Under the pieces are notes generated by a model. That model was given only the letters and a program-made list of their open reading frames with translations, was not told where the DNA came from and made no database searches. From Methanobacteriota archaeon (lineage in GTDB: Archaea > Methanobacteriota > Methanobacteria > Methanobacteriales > Methanobacteriaceae): a stretch of 44,114 nt of DNA. Positions 37,229 through 44,114 of this stretch are shown here, in pieces. Each line of letters begins with the position of its first letter. The stretch's first letter is position 1. Made by a program: the position numbers and the translations under genes. The DNA is taken from positions 1-44,114 of the forward strand of contig JAEZKE010000147.1 in assembly GCA_023436175.1 (NCBI GenBank). Reading direction: 5' to 3'.

Positions 37229-37876
37229 TTACGTGAATAAATCTATAATTTTTTTTATAGCGCCTGTCTTTGCAAGGATTGAAATTTTACAGCCTCTTTC
37301 AATAACAGTGTCCATCATAGGGATTGTTATTTTCCCATTTTCATGTACTGATACTATGATATAATCTTTAGTTGGACTTATATCACCTATTTTTTTACCA
37401 ATAACCTTGCTGTTTTCTACACTAACATCAAGTAATTCAGCATCTCCTTTTCCTAAGACCACTAAATCTGCTATTTTTGGCCGTAATATTATTTTTTCAA
37501 GGTAACTGGCTGCAGTAAGCTCTGGACTTATGGCAAAGTCAATACCTGCGTTTTTGAATGCTTTTGCATGGGTATGATCGCTTATTCTGGTAATAATTTT
37601 GGGAACATTGTAATCTTTAACAAGAATACAGGCTAACAAATTTGTTTCATCATTTCCTGCAGTTGCCACAAAAACATCTGCACTTTTTATATCTGCTTCT
37701 TCTAATGTTTTTGTATCCGTACCATTTCCGCAGATAATCATGGCATCTAATTCTGAAGCGGCCTTTGAGCATAACTCTTCATCACTTTCAATTAGAGTAA
37801 CATCTTGTCCATCAGAAATTAAAAAGGATGCGAGGTTAAGCCCTACTCTTCCACCACCCATTATTATCACGTACAT
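37229..37876 (-). CDS. TrkA-type K+ transport regulatory protein (RCK domains)
   Basis: About 215 residues: an RCK_N Rossmann domain with YVIIMGGGRVGLNLASFL (NAD(H)-binding glycines), ESDEELC and VATAGNDETNLLA, then an RCK_C domain (about 135-212). It gates a partner potassium channel or transporter; no membrane partner is adjacent. The frame is open to 37903, but GGTG five bases before the ATG at 37876 sets that start. Confidence 0.9.
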   Translation of the reverse strand: MYVIIMGGGRVGLNLASFLISDGQDVTLIESDEELCSKAASELDAMIICGNGTDTKTLEEADIKSADVFVATAGNDETNLLACILVKDYNVPKIITRISDHTHAKAFKNAGIDFAISPELTAASYLEKIILRPKIADLVVLGKGDAELLDVSVENSKVIGKKIGDISPTKDYIIVSVHENGKITIPMMDTVIERGCKISILAKTGAIKKIIDLFT

Positions 37877-37903
37877 GAATACACCAAGACATAATTTAAA
37901 CAA

Positions 37904-38351
37904 ATTTCGATTGGGGATTCTTAATTATAATTGCCCATATGCGTTTTCCATTAGGTATTAAATTTATTTACAAATGTAATATACTTTACTCTTTTTATAT
38001 TTCAAAAAAGTATCAAGAAATGTTATTTGTGCTTGATAACAGGATAATTTAGATATAATTTATTTATTTTTTAGGATGAATGTTATAAATACACTTGATT
38101 TTAAAAAAACAAAACTTATTCCAGTATTAACTTAAAATTGTAAAACTATTGCTAAATGATTTAGAAATTAAGTTATTTCAAAATTTTTAAATAGCAAAAT
38201 GTATTGTATTAATAACTCTAAACTGTAAATAGGATATTTACAGAGCTCATGATATGTTCAATAATTACCAAATAATAATATATTTAATATTTGAAACGTA
38301 ATAGTCCTTCTATTAAGGTTATTCCCTGATTTATGAAACTGAGGTTGCCTA
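37904..38351. other. Divergent spacer between trkA-like and cbiG genes
   Basis: About 450 bp of AT-rich DNA with promoters for both flanking genes. An ORB-like ATACACTTGATT occurs at 38089-38100 but is too degenerate to rely on. No ORF or RNA gene is seen. Confidence 0.35.
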
Positions 38352-39347
38352 ATGAAAATTGCCATAATTACCATAACCCAAAATTCTCAGGATCTTGCAG
38401 CTGAAATTTCAGAGAATCTTATGGAAGATCCTACAATAACTAGTGTTGATATATTTCATAAAAACGTTAAAAAAACACTGCAATTTGTATTTGGCGAATA
38501 TAATTGTATAATTGGTATAATGGCAACTGGAATTATGGTTAGAAATATATGCAGATTGCTTGGAAGTAAAATGGAAGATCCTGCAGTTTTAGTCATGGAT
38601 GATGCCGAAAAACATGTTATAAGCTTACTCTCAGGCCATTTTGGCGGTGCCAATGAAATTACAAAAAAAATTGCAGAAATTACAGGTGCCGATCCAGTTA
38701 TAACAACTGCAACCGATATCCACTGTAAATTAGGGATAGATTCGCTTGCAAAGAAGTATTATTTAGATATTGAAAACCCTGAAAAAATAAAAGGTGTAAA
38801 TTCAGCTTTAGTCAGTGATGAATTTCCGGAGCTATTTATTCCACAGAAATTTAGTTTTATTTCAGATGATCCACAGGTTAAATCTTCATATAATATATTT
38901 AAATCAACTAATAATGATTTTAAAGCAGTATTTGAAGATATTGAAGTTATTTTAAGACCTAAGAGATTTGTAGTTGGTATAGGTGCACGAAGGAATATCC
39001 CAAAAAAGAACATTGAAATCGCAATTAGATGTGCAATGGATACTCTTAAATTACCAGTTGAAAGAATAGATGTGATTTCAACGGGTGAAATGAAAAGAGA
39101 CGAGAAAGGAATAATTGAAGTGGTTTCTAAATTTAATATACCACTTGAAATAATTCCGTTAGATGAATTAAAAAATTTTGACTATTCAGGATATTCAAAA
39201 TCTTCTTTTGTTAAGAAAAAATTTGGTATTTATGGAGTTTGCGAACCCGCTGCTTTGATAGCAGCTGGAAGGAGTTCTAGACTCATATTTAAAAAAACAT
39301 CATTTAATGGGGTTACTATAGCAATTGCTGTGGATTCTACTAAGTAG
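38352..39347 (+). CDS. cbiG: Cobalt-precorrin-5A hydrolase CbiG
   Basis: 331 residues. It opens the delta-lactone of cobalt-precorrin-5A in anaerobic corrin synthesis, releasing acetaldehyde. N-terminal CbiG domain: GIMATGIMVRNICRLL, DPAVLVMDD and LLSGHFGGANEITKKIA; the C-terminal CbiG domain starts at VVGIGARRN and includes GVCEPAALIAAG. GAGGTTG precedes the ATG. Together with cbiB nearby it forms a partial cobamide cluster. Confidence 0.94.
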   Translation: MKIAIITITQNSQDLAAEISENLMEDPTITSVDIFHKNVKKTLQFVFGEYNCIIGIMATGIMVRNICRLLGSKMEDPAVLVMDDAEKHVISLLSGHFGGANEITKKIAEITGADPVITTATDIHCKLGIDSLAKKYYLDIENPEKIKGVNSALVSDEFPELFIPQKFSFISDDPQVKSSYNIFKSTNNDFKAVFEDIEVILRPKRFVVGIGARRNIPKKNIEIAIRCAMDTLKLPVERIDVISTGEMKRDEKGIIEVVSKFNIPLEIIPLDELKNFDYSGYSKSSFVKKKFGIYGVCEPAALIAAGRSSRLIFKKTSFNGVTIAIAVDSTK

Positions 39348-39550
39348 AAAATTCAGGCTATGTGATGATAAAATAGGCTATGATATTTTAAATATGAAGT
39401 TCATAAATTAAATCTTAAATTTTTAAAATTCAAATAAAAAACAATTTAATTATGGAAATACCAAAAGGTTTTTAATTTATCAAATATAAAAAATAATAGT
39501 TAGATTATTTTATGAATTCTTTTATCTAAAAATATTATGGAGGTCGCATT

Positions 39551-39805
39551 ATGAATGAAGAGGCATTTAATCGTGTTAATCAGATATTACAACATATAAT
39601 GGAAGATACAAGCGTTCCTAGGAATATTAGGCGTGCAGCAGAGGAATCTAAGGATATATTGGCAAAAGAAGATGAAGAGCCTACTATCCGTGCAAGTACT
39701 GTAATTTCAATACTTGACGAAATTAGTAATGATCCAAATATCCCTATACATGCAAGAACTCTCATATGGAACGTTTTAAGCGAATTAGAGTCTGTTAGGG
39801 ACTGA
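39551..39805 (+). CDS. UPF0147 family protein
   Basis: Small helical acidic protein of 84 residues with two related halves: EDTSVPRNIRRAAEESKDIL and SNDPNIPIHARTLIWNVLSEL. This matches the archaeal UPF0147 family (I recall a Methanothermobacter member at the same position). GGAGGTCGC lies upstream of the ATG. Function unknown; probably abundant and cytosolic. Confidence 0.88.
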   Translation: MNEEAFNRVNQILQHIMEDTSVPRNIRRAAEESKDILAKEDEEPTIRASTVISILDEISNDPNIPIHARTLIWNVLSELESVRD

Positions 39806-40467
39806 ATTTACTTTTAAATAGATATTTACCTATGTTTTAACTACTTTTGATTGATATCAGTGTAGATAACTTAATATTACTGATATTTTTTCTTTTTTTG
39901 TAATTGGAGCTCATTTTGCATAATATGAAATATCTTTTAAATACAGAGGGTTGTTATCCGAGCTATATTAAAAAAAATTTGAAAGATGTTTTAAAGTGAA
40001 ATTTAATCTGTGAATTAATTTTTAAGTTTGCTATTTTTCTATCCTATTTACATGATAAATCAAGTTCTGCTAAACAATTTTATGTGAATTCTATTCCGTT
40101 AATTTATAATATATTAATCTAAAATTTGGACTTTATTTTTAATCTTATCATTATATTTAATTCAAATTTTAGACTTTATTCATTAATTTCTGTCATATAT
40201 TTAGTCCAAATTTTAGACTTTATTTTGCTAATTCATGCCAATATATTTAATTCAAATTTTGGATAATATGACTTTGTTTCTATTTATTCAGTTAAAATCA
40301 TATTATTTTTTAAAATTTATCTTATATAAATGTTATTTATTATTTCAAAGCAATATTGCCTTGATAGAACAATTAATAGCCATTAATACACCGTTAAAAT
40401 AGTTAAGATTATATACTATGAAACTTATTAATCAAAATCATGAATTATTATAATTGGATGTGATGAT
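39806..40467. other. 660-bp spacer upstream of the secreted acidic protein
   Basis: Contains four tandem imperfect palindromes (listed separately) and otherwise plain AT-rich DNA with the promoter of the downstream gene. No ORF is seen. Confidence 0.5.
40116..40265. promoter_or_regulatory. Four tandem palindromes AGTCCAAATTTTAGACT
   Basis: 17-bp imperfect palindromes at 40116-40132, 40159-40175, 40203-40219 and 40249-40265 (best copy is the third). Spacings are 43, 44 and 46 bp, about four helical turns. The first copy reads as the complementary orientation of the same motif. They lie 200-350 bp upstream of the secreted acidic protein start. The form suggests a dimeric regulator binding cooperatively (inference). 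Confidence 0.65.
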
Positions 40468-41343
40468 GTGAAAATGTTAATGGCAATTTTGTTCATAATC
40501 TTGATGATGGGAGTGGCACCCACATTTGCAGCAGATTCTTCTGTAAATCAGCAAACTGTCACTTCTACAGCAATCAAAGAACCTAATAGTGATATTAGTG
40601 ATGTATATCAAGTAACAGACCCCGGTAATGATGATATGATAAATTCATTTGATGCATCAGATCTGGTAGATGAAGACAGCGGTTATATTGATGGATACGA
40701 TGATGAGGGTTATATAGGCAATTATATTGTTGTTGATCCCTCAAATTTGGCAGATACTTCGGATGATGGGTCTGATGAAACTGATGATTACACTGTTGAT
40801 TCCTTTGATATACCAGGTGAAGACAGTGACTACATTGATGAATATGATAATCTGGTGGTTAACTTGGCAAGTATATATCAATTCGATGATAGTGCTGATG
40901 AATTTGATGATGATGGCACTGATTCGTTGGATACATTAAATACACAATATGAAGACGTTGATTATATTGATAAACCTGATGTCAATGATTACATTGTTGA
41001 TGAATCAGATATGTCAAGTCCGCCAAATGAAGAAAATATTGATGAATTAAACCTAAATGGAGATGAATATTATATAGTCACTGAATTAGACTTTGAATTA
41101 GAATATGGTGAGCCATTTGATTCAGATCAGCTAAATGAAAGTCTAGATAATAAATTAGATACTAATTATACTGCTGACCCATCAGATGATCGATTATCTA
41201 ATGGCGAAATCACGCCACAGATAAATACAAATGTATCCACCAATTGTAAACCCCTAATTGTAACCATTGTTAATGGTTTGCGTGGAGTTGTACTGGCAAC
41301 ATTAGAAGGAGTATGCAATGTATTGTATGGTATTGGGAAATGA
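40468..41343 (+). CDS. Secreted Asp-rich protein of unknown family
   Basis: 291 residues. A signal peptide (hydrophobic AILFIILMMGVAP, likely cut after TFA) is followed by a strongly acidic, low-complexity body rich in Asp, Ser, Tyr and Ile with loose repeats around YIDGYDDEGY, YIDEYDNLVV and YIDKPDVNDY. The last 40 residues are different: two cysteines and a hydrophobic helix (CKPLIVTIVNGLRGVVLATL). GTG start with GGATGTGAT upstream. No domain is recognised. Possibly a cell-surface or ion-binding protein (speculation). Confidence 0.7.
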   Translation: MKMLMAILFIILMMGVAPTFAADSSVNQQTVTSTAIKEPNSDISDVYQVTDPGNDDMINSFDASDLVDEDSGYIDGYDDEGYIGNYIVVDPSNLADTSDDGSDETDDYTVDSFDIPGEDSDYIDEYDNLVVNLASIYQFDDSADEFDDDGTDSLDTLNTQYEDVDYIDKPDVNDYIVDESDMSSPPNEENIDELNLNGDEYYIVTELDFELEYGEPFDSDQLNESLDNKLDTNYTADPSDDRLSNGEITPQINTNVSTNCKPLIVTIVNGLRGVVLATLEGVCNVLYGIGK

Positions 41344-41723
41344 ACTTAAAACAATCCTGTAGATCCTAACTGTTGTATATCACAAATTCACCCGTCATTA
41401 TTTACGAGAGATAGAATACTACATGGAGCGAACTTAATACCACAAAAGGCATGACTAAATTAACTCCACATGGCAGAGAACTATCCTTCAGTTCTCTGCT
41501 CATTTTAAATTGTTAGATTATTAAATTCTTTTTAGATATATAATTACGATTACTCAGTGAAAACTAAGTTATATTTAATGGTTTTAAATTTAACACCTTA
41601 AAACATGTTTTATTTTAGGGTTGCTCCTTTTAAATCATTAATATGAACATTTAAATGTTGTTTACTACAGTTAATTTTAAAAATAAGAATTTAGAATAAA
41701 TGTTTAAAAAGTCTATTAATTAT
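41344..41723. other. Spacer between convergent genes with one strong hairpin
   Basis: AT-rich spacer after the secreted protein. Apart from the hairpin at 41473-41499 I see nothing distinctive. Confidence 0.4.
41473..41499. terminator. Perfect 10-bp hairpin
   Basis: GCAGAGAACT (41473-41482) and AGTTCTCTGC (41490-41499) form a perfect stem with a 7-nt loop. It is relatively GC-rich for this genome and lies between convergent genes. It lacks a long T-run, so an RNA-processing or structural role is also possible. Confidence 0.5.
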
Positions 41724-42314
41724 TTAATCCGGATTTAAACTTAGTGTATGGGCAATATACTGTGTTTTAGCAATGTCTTCTATAAATTCAGCAAGGAGAG
41801 TTGCTTCATCGAGATTAACACCTGCTGCAACTGTTCCGTGATTTTTCAAGATCACTGAGTCGTTGTCTTTCATCATGAAAGCGGTATCTTTAGCAAGTTC
41901 CTCGCTTCCAGGTGTGGAATACTTCACGTATGGAATGTAAGGAGTTTCAATAGGTCCAAATCCTTCTAATCTCTTTAATTTATTACCAGACATTGAAAAA
42001 CCCGTTGCAAATGGCGAATGCGAGTGTACAATGCTATTTATGTCCTCTCTCTCATTATAAATTCCAAGATGCAGAAAAGTCTCCATAGATGGCTTTTTAT
42101 CTCCTTCAAGTACATTTCCATCCATATCTATTATAATAATATCATCCGCTTCCACATTTCTTTTGGCAATACCACTTCTTGTTATTGCAACTTTTGATAT
42201 TCCGTTTTCATAGAATCTGCAGCTTATATTCCCTGATTTTCCAGGTACGAGACCTTTTTTATAAATATAGTGTGAAGTATCAATTAATTCTTTTATAATT
42301 TGATTTTTGTCCAT
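41724..42314 (-). CDS. fucA: Class II aldolase, L-fuculose-1-phosphate aldolase type
   Basis: 196 residues with the zinc site of class II (AraD/FucA) aldolases: SGNIS near the N-terminus, catalytic Glu78 (PSMETFLH), zinc ligands His97 and His99 (VHSHSPFATGF) and His159 (LKNHGTV). In methanogens the Methanocaldococcus enzyme makes lactaldehyde, feeding lactate for coenzyme F420 synthesis; the same role is likely here. The ATG at 42314 begins MDKNQII. It is followed downstream by a convergent secreted-protein gene. Confidence 0.9.
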   Translation of the reverse strand: MDKNQIIKELIDTSHYIYKKGLVPGKSGNISCRFYENGISKVAITRSGIAKRNVEADDIIIIDMDGNVLEGDKKPSMETFLHLGIYNEREDINSIVHSHSPFATGFSMSGNKLKRLEGFGPIETPYIPYVKYSTPGSEELAKDTAFMMKDNDSVILKNHGTVAAGVNLDEATLLAEFIEDIAKTQYIAHTLSLNPD

Positions 42315-42354
42315 TTAAATCACTCAAAAAATCTCTTAATAGCCTCTCAAAAAT

Positions 42355-42475
42355 TCCCTCAAAAACCTATGGTTTTGCAAGCCTGCAGAACTTCGTTCTG
42401 AGGCAGCAAAAACTTCGTTTTTGCAAGTTACGAATTTTTGGAGTACTCAAAAAATATAATTTTTTATCCATAGAT
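42355..42475. repeat. Hairpin array between DP1 and fucA genes
   Basis: Three successive hairpins with TTC or TAT loops: AAAACC/GGTTTT (42362-42376); a 10-bp stem with one bulge, GCCT-CAGAAC/GTTCTG-AGGC (42381-42404); and GCAAAAAC/GTTTTTGC (42406-42424). Same architecture as the array at 27.2-27.4 kb. The rest of this 250-bp spacer is AT-rich. Confidence 0.7.
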
Positions 42476-42561
42476 ATAATATGTTTCCTATTTAATGGTT
42501 CTAAATAATATTATTAAGAACATTAAAATTTTAAATGCATTTTTAAACTAATCTATCCTAT

Positions 42562-44046
42562 CTAAGCAAATTTTAAGAGTTTAAATGAGCCCCTATGTAT
42601 CACTGGGACTTCTGCACATGTTGGCACGATGTTGTATATCTTCTGAAACTCTGTTTGTGACTGAAAAGTCCCTGAATTTATCAGATGTATACCTTTATGC
42701 CTCTTATACGCGTTAATATGCACGTGTCCTGTATGGAATATATCTGGAACTTCTTTTATGACGAGATGATCTTCGTATTCTGATGCAAGGGGTGTTCTTT
42801 CCCCGTATATAGGTGCTAAATGTCTTTTTTCGATTAATTCTTTCATTATGAGATCTGTTTGCTGGTGAGAAAATCCTTTAACCGACATTGCCATATCATC
42901 AAAACTTCTTCCATGATATATGAGAGTATTGATGCCATCTAAACTTACAACTCCAGGATTACTTACAAATTCGGCATTTTTAAGCTCATAAAGAGATTTT
43001 GCATATGTTTCTGGAAGAGCAGGCTGTGGTTCAGCTAATCTTACTGCATCGTGGTTTCCAGGGGATATTATTATTTTAATGTCACTTCGAATATCTCCAA
43101 GAAGCCTTGCAGCTTCATCATATTGTTCATAAATATCTTTTATAAGGAGTTCTTTTTCTTGATTTGGATATATACCGATTCCATCAACCGTATCTCCCCC
43201 AAGAACTAGATATTTAACATCTTGTGCAATTTCTTGCTGGTTATCGTCGCCAAATTCTCCATTTATCCATTTTATAAATCTATTAAATGCATCTTCTAGA
43301 AAAGTAGAACTGCCTATGTGAACATCAGAAATAAAAACAGCTCCAAAATCCATGGGTTTTTCATCAATTCTTGGAACTCCTGGCTGTACAATGTCTGAAG
43401 CTATTACTAATGTTCCTTTTTTACTTCCAATTATACCAATAACTTCATCTCTTACAATTTTCTCAGCTTTTTCAAAGAGTTTGTGGTTTTCATTATGCAC
43501 GAGAACATTAGTATTTCCAGTTTCATCTTCTAATTCTATTATTTTATGGCCGTTTTTGGTGTTATTAATGTCATTTACCATCCCTATTATTTTAATAACC
43601 TCTTCATTCTTTCCTATTCTGTTAATAGGGCGGTGATCCTTTAATTCCCTTCTCTTATTTAAAATATTATATAATTGAGTATATCTACTGTTAAAATAAG
43701 TGATAAAATCCTTAATTTCTCCACTTGTATATGATTTTTTAGTGGTATCTTGAATCACGTGAAAATCAAATGGTCTTCCAGTTTGGAATTTACTCTGGGA
43801 AACTTGGGGGATTGTATCCACAGGGATAATCTCACTATTTATTTCTCCTTTTAATTCATTTTCTTGGAGATATTGATCCAGAATTTCTTCAGTTAAAACA
43901 ATTATATCCCGATTAGAATACACTATATCTTCTATTAATGATTCTGTGAATTTAATGGAATTTTCGTGATTTTTTATACGTTCGTATGCTTTATCGTTTA
44001 TCAAAATGTTGGCATTGGTGAACTTTAAAATGATATCATCGCTCAT
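42562..44046 (-). CDS. DNA polymerase D small subunit DP1 (3'-5' exonuclease)
   Basis: About 494 residues. N-terminal region of about 130 residues, an OB fold (about 150-220, VIKIIGMVNDINNT), then a calcineurin-like phosphoesterase domain with FISDVHIGS, LGGDTVDGIG, ISPGNHDAVR, YHGRSFD and HTGHVHINAY, the complete Mre11-type metal site. This is the proofreading subunit of the euryarchaeal replicative polymerase. The frame is open to 44061, but GGGTAG before the ATG at 44046 sets MSDDIILKF as start. Located 6-8 kb from oriC; the large subunit DP2 is not in the window. Confidence 0.95.
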   Translation of the reverse strand: MSDDIILKFTNANILINDKAYERIKNHENSIKFTESLIEDIVYSNRDIIVLTEEILDQYLQENELKGEINSEIIPVDTIPQVSQSKFQTGRPFDFHVIQDTTKKSYTSGEIKDFITYFNSRYTQLYNILNKRRELKDHRPINRIGKNEEVIKIIGMVNDINNTKNGHKIIELEDETGNTNVLVHNENHKLFEKAEKIVRDEVIGIIGSKKGTLVIASDIVQPGVPRIDEKPMDFGAVFISDVHIGSSTFLEDAFNRFIKWINGEFGDDNQQEIAQDVKYLVLGGDTVDGIGIYPNQEKELLIKDIYEQYDEAARLLGDIRSDIKIIISPGNHDAVRLAEPQPALPETYAKSLYELKNAEFVSNPGVVSLDGINTLIYHGRSFDDMAMSVKGFSHQQTDLIMKELIEKRHLAPIYGERTPLASEYEDHLVIKEVPDIFHTGHVHINAYKRHKGIHLINSGTFQSQTEFQKIYNIVPTCAEVPVIHRGSFKLLKFA

Positions 44047-44114
44047 GACTACCCCGTGCAAAGCTTTTTGTATGTATATTTATAACATCATATTATAATA
44101 TTAATCTAATTTAA

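Noticed and set aside
41473..41499. Small RNA gene around the GC-rich hairpin
   Set aside because: A single hairpin without promoter or further conserved structure visible; recorded only as a possible terminator.

Overview
The window reads as chromosomal DNA of a hydrogenotrophic methanogen of the Methanobacteriaceae, most likely Methanobacterium. Reasons: AT-rich DNA with GGTGA-type ribosome binding sites and many TTG/GTG starts; a methanogenesis marker 12 gene; a Kae1-Bud32 fusion; archaeal genes (S15 with N-terminal extension, Orc1/Cdc6, Hef, DP1 of DNA polymerase D, UPF0147, UPF0284); and a gene order (ilvC, marker 12, surE, ilvE, kae1-bud32, rps15, hef, pyrB, cdc6, cbiB, UPF0147, fucA, DP1) that I recall as broadly the Methanothermobacter thermautotrophicus order around MTH1442-MTH1405. 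The species assignment is inference.

Layout. 1-8.6 kb: ilvC end, marker 12, a CPBP membrane protease, DUF2098, surE, a membrane-anchored Mrr-like nuclease, tRNA-Val(TAC), ilvE, a lipoprotein and uppP. 8.6-16.6 kb, accessory in character: an XRE regulator/DUF2178 pair under a nested palindromic operator, a SpoIIM-like membrane protein, a CobT-like protein and a 1405-residue cell-surface protein with 12 cadherin-like repeats. 16.6-28.5 kb, housekeeping: kae1-bud32, a DUF5946-like protein, XTP/dITP diphosphatase, rps15 overlapping a DHH/RecJ-like nuclease, AcnX (phosphomevalonate dehydratase large subunit), a membrane protein, hef, trmI and pyrB. 28.8-36.2 kb: orc1/cdc6 and a very large replication origin. 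36.2-44.1 kb: cbiB, a TrkA-type protein, cbiG, UPF0147, a secreted acidic protein of no known family, fucA and DP1.

The outstanding element is the origin: about 6.2 kb beside cdc6 with only one convincing gene (DUF2299). It holds at least 21 exact copies of the 12-mer TTTCAAGTGTAA (15 forward, 6 reverse) and dozens of near copies. This is the origin recognition box (ORB) core known from M. thermautotrophicus. The copies form two iteron-like arrays of opposite polarity with a spacing near 48 bp, about 3 kb apart, on either side of an AT-rich core. The two arrays share inverted duplicated blocks of about 100 bp and 74 bp that are nearly identical. An ORB lies in the promoter of the DUF2299 gene and another inside its coding sequence, and an exact extended ORB sits alone 13.6 kb away at 16.3 kb. 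Replication and repair genes (cdc6, hef, RecJ-like, DP1) cluster around the origin.

Other non-coding structure: tandem palindromes with 43-46 bp spacing upstream of the secreted acidic protein, a cluster of AAGTTATAAG elements between convergent genes, and two arrays of back-to-back perfect hairpins.
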